From Botryotinia globosa (taxonomy: Eukaryota; Ascomycota; Leotiomycetes; Helotiales; Sclerotiniaceae), in NCBI GenBank assembly GCA_014898425.1, contig RCSZ01000010.1, forward strand, positions 868,001 to 932,000: 64,000 bases of DNA, read 5' to 3'. Of this stretch, positions 45,808 to 57,900 are shown piece by piece. A program made the translations under genes and the position numbers. Numbering within the stretch: the first letter of the stretch is position 1; each line of letters begins with the position of its first letter. The notes under the pieces are model-generated. The model was not told where the DNA came from. It was given only the letters and a program-made list of their open reading frames with translations, and ran no database searches.

Positions 45808-47862
45808 ACTCCTTTGAATGTAATTTTGAGTACAGAGTTGTCTACAATTTGAAACTTGAGTGAGACGGAGAATTATAGCTCATATAGCTAGCTACCTTTG
45901 CAAGGAGCAATACTAAAGAAAAAGACCAAGACGTTTCAGCACAGAAGTTCCGCACAGAGTCCTCTGGGGATGGCCTGTATTTCGAGAAGCAATGGAAAGT
46001 GGAAGGCTCAATGCCCTAACAACAGAGAAACCCCAGTATTCAACGTTCCTTGTTCCTCTTATATGGAAACTCAAGGATAAGATAAATAAAATCGACATCT
46101 CGTTGACGCCACCAACCAGTTTCCATCCACCTGTATATCAATCCACCGTGTGTACAGGGATTACGCGTTTTATCTCCAACATCATTCCAACAGCATAGTA
46201 GTAGTAGTAAATTCTTAATCGATTCAATCTATATAGCTATGCTAAGACCATGCGATGCGCCTGTATCTGGTTCTAATTGAATAAAGTAGATGGGAAAAGA
46301 AATTAACCCCCCCCCCGAACTTCCCTAATGAAACCCTTCGGCAACCTTCCAACAGCATATCGGATATGCATTAGTACCATATTCGTATCGTATTAATTCT
46401 GCAACTAGTAGAATAGGGTCAGCACGAAGATACTGGTTGCTCTGGGGAGATCACATAAGTCTCTGAAGCTGCAAAGCATGATGTTGGGGATTTTCGACTT
46501 ACTCGGTCAGGGCTATCTCCCGACGCAGGTAAGAGCGCAGTCAATCAGAGCGTACCCAGTGAATACAATTTTACAACTTTCATTATATCGGTAGATATTG
46601 CCGTTACCTCACGCTTTTACTCAAGTATGGTCAAGATCGAGAGTGTCAAATTTGGTCTAGATGATTTATTTGAAATCATTGTCTTGACTGCATTCCTGGT
46701 CGTCAAACAGTTGCTTCTTTGACAAGGAGCACATTTGATATCTGCTCTGATGGAAACTTATGCCTCAGAGATAACCTGGATAAATGTACACCTGACGTCG
46801 ACTCAATCCAAATAGATACATTATCGACTGCTCGGCCAACATAGGTACGGCATGCATTTGAAAGTTGATTATCGCTATAATTGATTTGTGCCCCCTTCGA
46901 TCTCGGGTATCGCCGTATCACTCCCGCAAACTGTCTCATGAAAGCTATTCAGCAGCCCAATATCGATGTAAATTTAGCCGCAAACAAGGGGCCAAAGATG
47001 GACAAACTAGTAAATTCTACCTCACCCCCACACCAATAGACACTATTGTCTGCGCAAATGGCTTTGGTACTTCATACCGACTGCGCTTTCAATCATTGGC
47101 CGCGGGGGACTGAGTCACGAACGTCAATGGTCACGTCACCGAGAGATGTGTTTAGGTACAGCGTTACGATACAGGGACGTCGAAGATGGTTCCAAAATTG
47201 TGGGGTAGAGTAACGGCTTTATGAATAGGCACGGCGTTTCATTTCATGAAGGTTGTGAGGCGATGAAGCTGGGGGGATTATGAAATCGCATCAATCTGCG
47301 GCCACGGTAATGAGTCAAAGATTCTGGGGAACAGTTTCACCTGAGCCGCAAGACAGACGGGCGGGGATGAGACGTCCTCCATGAACGTCTGAGCATTGGA
47401 CGAGAGATGTGGGAGTGTAAAATTTGAAAATGAAACTGTGAAAAGAAGTTTAGAAAAGTGACATAATCTCTATTGTTGAAGCTGTTGAACAATTTTAAGC
47501 ATTGCACGTTTAAGCGTCGAGGTTTGATTCCCAAAAGAGAAATGGGCGATTGCTCGTTCACAAACACATTGAGATTGCCGTGAATTTTTTAGAAATCCCT
47601 ATCTGGATTGTACCTAAATGCATCTCCTTTAGAGCACCTTGTCAGGCCTTTCGCAATACGCAAGAAAGTCCTACACCATAATGAACGACAAAATGATGGG
47701 CATTGAGAGCACAAGAACAACGCAACAATCCATGAATGCACTCGAAACATGAAGAATTGATGTAAAATTGACGTAAGAGACGTAACAAATCATTAAACGT
47801 CTAGATACTGTACAAGCAAGCATTATTGAAGCATCCGAAATACCTGACATAATGCAAACCTA
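45808..47862. other. Intergenic, no supported gene
   Basis: Two kilobases of AT-rich sequence with a poly-C run near 46,310. The former N-terminus of the NRPS-like relic may extend slightly past 45,807. No domain-bearing frame is seen. Confidence 0.5.
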
Positions 47863-48765
47863 CTAGTCCATCTTCCCACCTGTTAATTCTTCTGCGATGT
47901 GCTGCATTCTGGTTCCAGTAATTACAGCAGGATGCGAGTATTTTCCTACGGCAGTCTTATGGGAATTGTTGACGCCTGAAAGCATATCCTGGACAGTGGG
48001 TGGTTTCTCGTGCACCTCCCAGATATTTCTCTTGTAAGGTGCATTTTTGTCGAAAGGATCCGTGAAAATCTCATCAATCTTAGAGTTCAATTGCTCCTCC
48101 GTCGTGATGAATGACCGAGCCTTCATGTAAAGCGTATGCAATGCGTTCTTCCTCTGTTCCTCCCTTTCAGCCGCCCTAATTTGTACCCTCAATGCCTTCT
48201 GTGCCAGTTCACTCTCTCTATTTGGATCTGGAACAAAGCCTACTTGCAGTTTCGACATGGCTTCCGTAATCGTGGGGTTCATCAGCCTTTCATCCTCTCG
48301 TTGGGGAGCCTTTAGTCTCTTTTCATTGGCCATTCGTTTCGAGTAGCTCTTGTGTGCAACTATGCGCTCCTGGGTCAATTTCCTCTTGTGAAGATGTACC
48401 AACGCTTCCTTCAAGCTCTCACGTCGCTGAGTTGCTAGCCGATGCTTCCACGCAACATAATCGTTTGGATTCTTTGGAGGTTTCGATGGCTCACGAGTCA
48501 CAGAATCTAGATACTTTTTGGAGATCTTGTCGGGGCCGCGGTTGGGGAAAAGATTTCGTGGGGGAGGTAAAGTTCCTTTAATATCTCTATGCCCCCGGGC
48601 GTCTGGCTGTTGAGTCGTGGGTATTTCAATGAATCGAGGATTTTCAGGTCCAATAGCGCTACATGAAGTAGTGGTGGAGAAAGTTCGAGATGAGACCGCG
48701 GTTGATTGACTGGGCCTACATCGCCCAATGAAGCTCAAAGAACTCTTCGACATACTTGATGACAT
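47863..48765 (-). CDS. Mitochondrial small-subunit ribosomal protein, mS26 (Pet123)-like
   Basis: A single exon of 300 residues from ATG 48765. The N-terminus (MSSSMSKSSLSFIGRCRPSQ, then SSRTFSTTT) is rich in Ser, Arg and Thr without acids, a good mitochondrial presequence. The middle is strongly basic and helical: NPRFIEIPTTQQP, KGTLPPPRNLFP, AWKHRLATQRRESLKEALVHLHKRKLTQE. This resembles fungal Pet123/mS26, a component of the mitochondrial 37S subunit. The C-terminal part is helical (RVQIRAAEREEQRKNALHTLYMKAR), then a Pro/Asn loop. Identification is from overall pattern and not from a diagnostic motif, so another mitoribosomal protein is possible. It is divergent from NOG2, with 325 bases between the start codons. 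Confidence 0.62.
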   Translation of the reverse strand: MSSSMSKSSLSFIGRCRPSQSTAVSSRTFSTTTSCSAIGPENPRFIEIPTTQQPDARGHRDIKGTLPPPRNLFPNRGPDKISKKYLDSVTREPSKPPKNPNDYVAWKHRLATQRRESLKEALVHLHKRKLTQERIVAHKSYSKRMANEKRLKAPQREDERLMNPTITEAMSKLQVGFVPDPNRESELAQKALRVQIRAAEREEQRKNALHTLYMKARSFITTEEQLNSKIDEIFTDPFDKNAPYKRNIWEVHEKPPTVQDMLSGVNNSHKTAVGKYSHPAVITGTRMQHIAEELTGGKMD

Positions 48766-49090
48766 TGTATTCGAATGATCCGGCGAAAGGAGGATATTGT
48801 GGGCCAGACGGAAGAGAGATGTAGGTTCTCAGAATATAGGGTTCAGTATTCCGAGGTCATTCTATAAAGGCACTCCTTCCTTACCTCACAATCGAAGTTG
48901 ATAAAATATCTTTGGTTAGTGGAGATATATTTTAGAAGCTAACCCACCCAGCCACACCTTAGCGTGATGCACATCAGCCACAACCCCCCAAAATCTCTAA
49001 AACTTTTTTTCCTGAGCTTCGACTTCCTTTCTTCATACTTTTTTTCCACAACCTAAAAATTTCACAGCGCATCGCGCATCAATTATCAAT
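48766..49090. promoter_or_regulatory. Shared divergent promoter, mitoribosomal protein / NOG2
   Basis: The only sequence between two divergent start codons is 325 bases, so it must contain both promoters and both leaders. The NOG2 side is pyrimidine-rich with T-runs (about 49,005-49,050). No specific factor site is claimed. Confidence 0.6.
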
Positions 49091-51420
49091 ATGGGTACCG
49101 GTAAGAAAGAAGCGGCCAGAAAGGTCAAGCAAGGGAAAGTAGGAGATGGCATGGCAAATGTCAAGACCAAGGGCGAAAATTTCTATCGGTACGTTCCCGC
49201 CATTACACACGTTGACGGGCTGAAAACTAATTATTTCACAGCACAGCGAAGCAAGCCAAGACCTTGAATATGTTCAATGAAGGCAAAGCTCGTCACAATG
49301 CCGCAGGAAAAGTTACTCAAGCCGCTACCTTCCAAAGTAGGGAAACAAAACCCGCACGAATTGAGCCCAACAGAAAATGGTTTACAAACTCGAGAGTCAT
49401 TGGCCAAGATGCGTTGACCTCTTTCCGAGAAGCCATGGCTGAACGTGCGAGTGATCCTTACTCGGTATTGCTAAAGACTAACAAATTGCCAATGTCACTG
49501 ATTCGCGACGGACAAGGAAAAAATGGATTGAAGCAGCATCAAGCCAAGATGGCCGTCGAGGCGTCTCCATTCAGTGATACCTTCGGTCCCAAAGCACAAC
49601 GAAAGAGAGTAAAGCTCGGTGTCAGTTCATTGGAAGATCTTGCCGACGATAGTGTTAAGAGCCACGATACATATCTGGATCGACTCGAACAAGCAAAGCT
49701 TCTGAGTGGAACTTCGAACGATCCCGAAGCTGTTGGTGAAGCTGCTGCTATTGATGATGGCCACATCACCAGTGCTCGAGAGGCGATTTTCAGCAAGGGT
49801 CAAAGCAAACGCATATGGAATGAGCTTTACAAAGTTATTGATTCGTCAGATGTGGTCATACATGTTTTAGACGCTAGAGATCCTCTGGGAACTCGCTGCC
49901 GGACCGTGGAAAAGTACATCAAGGACGAAGCACCGCATAAGCACTTGATATTTGTACTCAACAAGTGCGATCTCGTTCCCACCGGAGTTGCTGTAAGTTT
50001 GAAAATCCTTCCACATGTTAACCATTTCCACCCATCTATTGCTCCCGTTTTTATTCCATCGTTAAGTCAAGGCATCTTCTGCACTATGTGCTCCTCACAA
50101 TGGAAGGCAGTCTGTTACAACTTTGGTAGATCGAGTTCATTCTCGCCGCTCTTGACTCTCGGGTCTTGAGTAGGCAGCTCACCGTCTTGGAGAGTCTGTC
50201 GCAAAGAGTTCGATAATGTTTCGTTTGAGTTGAAGTCCACTTCCTCTTTAGCTAGTGGCTTGTGGTGGTTTTCTTAGTAATGATTCATACATTTCACCAG
50301 TGCACACAATAATACCATTTCACATGCAATGTATTTAATGTAAATGCTAATATACTGCAGGCCGCTTGGGTGCGATCGCTCTCCAAAGATTATCCAACTC
50401 TTGCATTCCACGCCTCGATAACGAATTCATTCGGAAAAGGATCCCTCATTCAACTCCTCCGTCAATTCTCTTCCCTACATGCCGACCGCAAACAAATATC
50501 AGTCGGCTTCATTGGATACCCAAACACTGGCAAATCATCAATCATTAATACGTTGAGAAAGAAGAAAGTTTGCACAGTTGCTCCAATACCGGGTGAAACA
50601 AAAGTTTGGCAGTACATTACTCTCATGAAACGCATTTATCTCATTGATTGTCCTGGAGTAGTTCCTCCTAGTACTACCGATACACCCCAAGATATTCTAC
50701 TACGAGGTGTAGTGAGAGTTGAGAATGTTGAACATCCAGAACAATATATTCCTGCAGTTTTGAGTAAAACTAAACCCCAACACATTGAAAGAACATATGC
50801 CCTCAAGGGATACAAAAACCATATTGAATTCTTAGAGCTTCTTGCCAGAAAGGGAGGAAGATTATTACATGGAGGTGAACCCGATGTTGATGGTGTAGCC
50901 AAGATGGTTCTCAATGACTTTTTGAGGGGCAAAATTCCATGGTTTACTCCACCTCCAAAGCTCGAAGGTCCAGAAGAAACTGGAGTAGAAGGACGAGAAG
51001 GTAGATTGGGCGAAATGCCACGGAAGAGAAAGCGTGATGAAGCTGGAGAATCAGTAGCTGAGACATCTATTGGAGATATTGCTTCAATAGCCGAAGCCGA
51101 CATTGGAGATGATTCGTAAGTTCTTCAGGAAACCATAATACATCAGACTCTACGCTAACATTTCTTGTAGATTCGAAGGCTTTGATAGTGATAATGAAGA
51201 CGGTGGTGCCGCGCTGGATGATGTCGCTGATGCTGAAACAATCGATAAAGCTTTTGGCATAGAGTCTGACGAGGAAAGCGAAGCTGGTGAAGCTGATGAA
51301 CCTGCCGGGGAAGAAGATGACGCTGAAGCTGTCAACGAGCAACTTCGCAAACAACTTTCAAAAGATCCAAATCCCCCGAGGCGGAAACAGCCATCTAGAA
51401 AGAAAGGTCAAAAGACTTGA
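49091..51420 (+). CDS. NOG2: Nucleolar GTPase NOG2 (60S subunit assembly)
   Basis: Four exons, join(49091..49188,49242..49992,50361..51115,51171..51420), 617 residues. All junctions keep frame: [39 protein letters not shown]. It is a circularly permuted YlqF/YawG-type GTPase: G4 NKCDLVP (about residue 275) precedes G1 GYPNTGKSS (about 334), then PGETKVWQ (G2 region) and G3 DCPGVV (about 380). The N-terminal 180 residues are basic (NGP1-type N-terminal domain, [19 protein letters not shown]), and the C-terminus is acidic then Lys-rich. NOG2/Nug2 binds pre-60S particles in the nucleolus and nucleoplasm and must be released before Nmd3 loading and nuclear export. The third-exon acceptor follows an unusually long intron for this window (368 bases). 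Confidence 0.95.
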
Positions 51421-51910
51421 AAGCTTACATAGTTAAAATATATTAATGTTAATGTCCATGATACCCCCAATGATGATTTTGATGTCTCAATCACAGATGA
51501 CCTTGGCATGCCTTTCGATACAAAATCGCCGAATTGAACATGTGTTATCGGTCACCGGCCTTCTTAGACAATTACCTCAGACAGTAATTCCTCATTTCCA
51601 AATCAATTACCAACGTTCAGCACTCATTCCAAGGATTCCCCTTGGATTTTTGTTGCATAATTGAAGACCGAATTTGAATCTTGGTTCAATGGGGTTTCTT
51701 GTATTATATTCTTATCTATAGGTAGTTAGCATAAGATACATAGCCACGTCTCAAGTCTTCGCATTCCCAACCTAATTTGTCATGGGACTGATGCTTCGTA
51801 GCCCCCCGTTTAAATGCCCAATGCCCTATTCAGTCTGTACATCTCCCAACGCAAGCTCTGCTTCATATTATGCCAAGCATCTATGTCACTTGCATCGTTG
51901 CCATCGCATA
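51421..51910. other. Convergent 3' region between NOG2 and FAB1
   Basis: A short gap holding both 3' untranslated regions. No gene is seen. Confidence 0.6.
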
Positions 51911-54900
51911 TCACAGGACTGGTGTTCTTGCCTCTTGCCCCATCTGCCTTGAGTCTCTTCTCGGTCTTCCATCCAGAGGTTGGTGCCAACTATTGGGGGC
52001 TATTTTTTTTCTCATTAGCAGATATAAGATCGCCAGGGGAGGGAAATATTGGTACCTTGGAGGATGTATCTGTTCATCGCTTCTCTGAAGCGGCTTTTAT
52101 ATTCCTGCTTGCTTGTTAAGACTACATAACTTGTAATTGGAAAGGAGAATTTAACGGACCTTAGGCGACGTGACGGTAGGTCGATTGCGGCCACCACCGG
52201 CGAAACCACGGTCTGGACGTATTCGTTAGGATGAAATGGCAAAGTTTAGGATTGGGTGAAACAGTACCCTTGATCCACGATTCTAACTTCTTGTCCCAGG
52301 TGTAAGTACGGACTACATCAATGATTCCGACGACAAGTTCTTTTCGTGCCTTTATCATGTAAGTATATGTTAAATCCGTATTTGCTTAGCAACACTCACC
52401 TCATCCACAGCTACCATCAGCGAGTAATCCATTACATCGTTTCGTTGCAGGAAAAGAGTGTCATTGAAGATGGCAGATCGGAGAAGTTTTTTAGAATGCT
52501 TTACACAAATCAGTGACACGGGCTTTGCATTTCCCTTACTTTACTTACTTCGCGTGCAAATAAAGGAGACTCATAGATAAATTCAACCATGTTCTCATCC
52601 AGAAGCACCTCATTCTGCTCCCCTGTAGACTGGATTTTTCTGTTTCGCATGGATCCCTTCAAGTCGAAAATACGTGTAGGCGAACGATCATAGAAAAGGT
52701 TTTCCATTACCAACACATCCCACTTGATTTCCGTGCCCGTAGCTGGATTTTTGATAACAATCTGGAAGAAACCAAGCATTTTCGCAATGGCCGTAGGTAA
52801 CTCATGAAACAGAGCCTCGGATATAATGTTGAAATAAGCTGGCGCAAACTTGAGGAATGCCTGAGTTTCAATGGGGGATAACTGTTTCAAGACCAGCCTG
52901 TCATCGAGTGTTTTCAAGAATACGGATTTGGTCTTTCCTCCTTTGGAATCCCATTTCAAGCACCGAGATAACGATTCTACGATTCGATCTGCTACTCCGC
53001 ACTTTCTTCGCACAGCATCAAATTGTTCCGCAAAGAAAATTTTGCATTGCATTCTTGCCGAGGAATCGACGAACGAGTATGCAAGATGAGTACCAGTGGC
53101 ACGCAATAATGAAGTTTCGACCTCTGCTTGGTTGATACCATCTTCGCATATGTCTGGCGTACCGTCTAAAGGCATAGAGTCATGTTCTTGGGCTTTTGCG
53201 CATGCTGGACCTTGCTGTCGAAGATCATCCAATTTAGCTAGATAATGTTCCGATGACAACGTAAAAGCTATCAACGAGCTCGGTTCATCCTCTCTAATAA
53301 TAACATCAGAATCGACAAATATATGCTCACCAGCATTAATGGGATACTCAAGCTGGGTCCAACCACTCGCAGATCTCTCCGCCCAGAAATTAGTTAACAT
53401 CTTCATGAGACTAGACTTCTCATGCTTTGGTATCTCTAGCGGTAGGTCGGCATTTGGCTTGCCTACACGAAGCGATTCAGCTAATTCCTCCGCACCTTGC
53501 AAAAGGTCACCAATCAAAGAATGGTCTGCATCGCTAACAGCTCCTTCGTCATCTGAACCAGTTTGACTAAAGTTTTGATGGCTGTCATCCGCTTCAATGT
53601 CGGCAACAGCGCCTTCGGTGGCGGCAGAAGTGTCATTTGGCGAATTTGGCTGAGTCTCGCTACTAGGAGGCTCCATATTAAGATCGGCGAGCCCTTCAGT
53701 CATGCCAGTAGATTCTGTACTAACTCGTGTGGGTTCGGCGTCTAGAGAAACTTCGTCGGGGGGTCCGCGCTCTTCGACAGCTTCGTTGATATCCTTATAA
53801 ATTTCGACAATCGGCTTGGAAGATGCCTTGGGGAAAGCTCTTGATTGCGTGACTTTCGCTGCCATTCGTCTCCTGTCGCGTAGACGTTCTTTCTCAAACT
53901 CTCTACTCAACTGCTCAAAGTGCTTTGCTAGCGTTGTAACTTTGGATTCCTTTCGTTTACTCTGCACAGACCGTGGAATTAGGGAGTGTCCCGCCTTGCG
54001 ATTCTGTTTGAGTGACCCTAGCCCTAATCTTTCCGAAAGTCTTTTGTCGGTGGGTCTTACCGGCTCTGTCGTAGATGGCTTCAAAGGTTCAAGCAATGGG
54101 ATCTGAGTATCACTAGACTTGCGCGCATCTCCCAGACGATGATATGCCTTACTAGAAATTGGCTGCATGCGACGTAAGGTATTTGCAGGCTGCGACTGAG
54201 TACGATTAAGAGGAGGCGGAGCACCACTGCGGCGCGAGGTTGTGCGTTCCGTTGGCCTTGGGATTCCCGAAGTCTCTGTTTGTAATTGCCCTTGCTCGCC
54301 AGAATTTGATTGGTTTGCCCTTCGTAGTCTCTCAATTTTCTCGGATAAAGTCGCTTCTAAAGGTGCTGTGGGTATTTCTACATCCGGGGGACTCTCCATT
54401 TCAGATGGACTAGATGTGAGGAAGTCAGATGTATCCGTCGGTGTCAAAATGTCCGAAGCAACTTGTTGATCTGAGGTTTCTGGAATAGCGAGATCAAGAT
54501 GTTCTACTCCCTCATGCCGAGGCGTTTGAATTGGATCTGCTGCTATAGATGGCTGGTTTCTATCGGAAGGCTGCGAATCGCTCGCTGCCAGATCTGGAAC
54601 TGAACTGTCTTGGACTACTGTTAGCTGATCTTCCGGCAATTCTTCTGTATCCTGACTTGGATCGGTTGCCGTTTCCGTGGGTGCCTGAATTACGGATTTC
54701 TCTTCGACATCAGACAATGGCTCATTCGTCTCTACAGACGCCAATGAAGTCTGAGATTCGTCACGATCCATAAACATTCTCTTGAGTTGTATCGCGGCAA
54801 GGCGGCGAATGTCCTTTTCCGAGGGAAAGAAGTTTCCATCAAAATCTTGGAAGGCATCGTCCCACTCCGCAACCTTCTCTTGCATGGCTCTTACGGCTCT

Positions 54901-57900
54901 ATTTAGTGGGATTATTTCATAGTATTTTGATTCCATGTATTTATCCTGTAACTTGCGTAGCAACGCAGTGTGTTCTTCTTGCGCACGTTTCGTTAAGCGT
55001 TCTATTTCGGCTTTACATGCTTCCGCCTTTTCAGGTGCCACGCTATCGATGTTAATTCCTTTGATTCTCGAAACTACCGATGTCATGAACCTGTTCCACC
55101 GTTCTTCTATTTTTGTAAAAAGCTCGTTTTTCAACCTCAAATCGTTGTCTACTTTCCAGGTAATTCTTGTTCGAGGTACAACAATTTCAAGAAGGTCGAT
55201 AGGGTCGTAGTGAATTCTAATGGCAACGTTGCGGAAGCCAAAATATCGCAAATGATCACGATGCAAATCATGGGGACAAAACCCTGCCCTGAGATGCAAC
55301 TCGCTGCTCCAAAAAGACAGTTCTAAATACTTGCCAAAAGAGTATTTCCAAGTACTCTCAGACATGGGCATAACCTGAGTTTCCTTCTGACATTTTTTGC
55401 AATAGCTCCACATCAAAATGGAATCCTGAAGTCCTTTGATCTTACAAGGTGATCTTTCAACAAACACAGTTATGCGTGCTTCACCGTGAACATAAGTTCG
55501 ATGGTGCTCCGACATCTTACGATCGCAGCCATTGAACGTACAGGTAGTGTTGATTGTCAAGCACAGATCCTCTACATATTGGCCCAGTGTACAATCGGGA
55601 TCTATTTCTGCTGATATTTCGTGCTCAGTATAGAATGCGAGTGTAAGAAGATCGGGCCCAGCACAAGGGATTGAAGTTTCCGTGCAGACGACTGTGTATA
55701 GCACAGTGATATTTTGGTGTCCATACGGATCGAACAGGTTGAGATTCCCTTGAATATAATTCTCCCATTGCCGAGTCTGTGTCTGGTAATTGTGCAAAGC
55801 CTTATCATACTCGGCATCATGTACAGCGTGCAGGACCTCCATGATTTGCCTAGGTGCATTTTTAATACTCTCGTGAACCATGTCGGGCTTTATGAGCTGG
55901 AACTTCTGCGGCTTCGATTTTTCTGTATCGGTTTGCTCTTCAAACATGTCTTGGTCACGAAGTCTTTTCAAATAAACAAGTCTTCGCTCCTGCTCTCTCG
56001 CCCTAACCAATAGATACGGCTGCATAAATTTCACGAATGGAGAGGCAGATAGAATTTTAGTTTGGTGCTTGGCTACCATATCGCTATAAAAGGTTGGCAT
56101 AGGTACATCTTCTGGCAGGTGATCGTCATGGGAAGAGTGAGCATGTGACTCATGTGCAGAGATCATTCTCGACACTTCCGGCTTTTGTTCAGCCAATGTG
56201 GCCGTCTGAGCCTCAATAGTAGATTCAGGGTTGATGAGAACTTTATCAGTGGGTATGCCTTCATTGTTGCCGAGCGCATCTTGAGAAGGAGCCTTGATTT
56301 TGTTCGACTCAGTAGCAGCCTGCAATAAATTGCTCGCGGCCACAACTGTGTCTTGTTGAGGCATAGCATCTGATCCTATGGATTTCGAAGTTTGTCCGTT
56401 CTGTCTTGCAGGGGAGAGATTGCCAGTTTCTGCCACCGACGGGATCAAGACAAATTCATCCCTCATTAGGCATGTTTCAAGCTTCAAATTGTAAACCACG
56501 TATACCATAAATTCAGTGATCTGCTTCATTTTGGCAAGTACAGGCATGCTAGCACCCCGGAGAGCGATGGTACATCCTAGCTCTTTTGGGCACCCAGATA
56601 GGTATATGTAAGTCTTCTTTCTTCCCGGAATATCTCCATGGACGTAAGTTTTCACATCAAAACCAGAACTCTTGCCTATGTGTACTGGCTTTAGAGCTAC
56701 CATATCGATAGACGAAATGACCTCTGTCTGAGCACATCTTGAAACCGCTTCTATTACTGAAGGTTTAACATTGTAGATAACTGCAATGTTTGCCTCAGCA
56801 AGATATTGCAAAGCAAGCCCGGAAATATGCTTCTGAACCAGAAGAAGCTGGGGACGCAGAGATGCGATTCGATTCACCATGTTTCTCAAGAATTCTTTCT
56901 CTTGCGCGATAACAGGCTCCAGACTCATAAAAGACGATTGATGGCGTTGATATTCAATTGGAAATGATACAATAACAATGCGGGGATTCGAAATACTTCT
57001 AGGCATACTTTTCAAGGCCAGGTTCTTGGTGAATACGACGCCGGATACATATGAAGTGTCGCCTGGTTTTCCACCAGGAATCTTCTTTAATTTGACATAA
57101 TGGCGAATATCTATATCATCACCGCGCCGAACATCTGGATTTACATCGTCCGTGCACTGAAGGAGAATAGGTATTAGGGCCTTCTCCCAAGAAGCAACGT
57201 TTGGAACGTCTGCGTCTTCAAGTAATTGATGTAGCAACCTCCGGACATGATGTAAACTAGCATTGTTGAGCTCTATAGCAGGAGCTTTAGCATCTCGCAT
57301 CGATGCACTTCGAGTCATTTTTGAAGACATGCCTGCCGGCGTGGGCACATCTGATAAGTTTTCCGGCGTAGCGACATCTTCATTTACATTCCCATACCCC
57401 TTCGCTAAGCCTGTCGGCTTCATTTGTCTTGGCGAGGGCCGAGTATGGTGTAAAGTATTACTAGCAACGCTTAGATTACGACGACGATTCGGTCGTGTGA
57501 AAGCCCCCACAGTTGCACTAGCATCTTCTAAGCCTCGACTTGTGAAACTGATTCCACTGACACTTTTATCGCCAGTTCTAGCCCTATGTCTTTTGGTAGC
57601 ATTCAGCAAAGAGCCAAAGCCCACTCTGTCATTTTCGAAAGGAGAAGTTGTAGTGTTACCATTGTTCAAAGTAGCAAAAATACTCATCTGTTCATCGGCG
57701 CTTGAGCCTTCATCCGACATATATGGTGCCAAATCTGGATCAATAATATTATCGTCATGGAAGGCTGGTAGACGTGTTCCTTTTCCAATATCATCGGTTA
57801 GTCCACGATGAAATGGTGCTCTGTCTCCGGCAGGAGTTTTGAAACGACCAAGAAAATTGTGTTTTGGCTGATGCCGCCTATGGCTAGAAGATGAAGGTCT

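Noticed and set aside
57263..57811. 182-residue plus-strand frame
   Set aside because: Antisense to the FAB1 coding exon.
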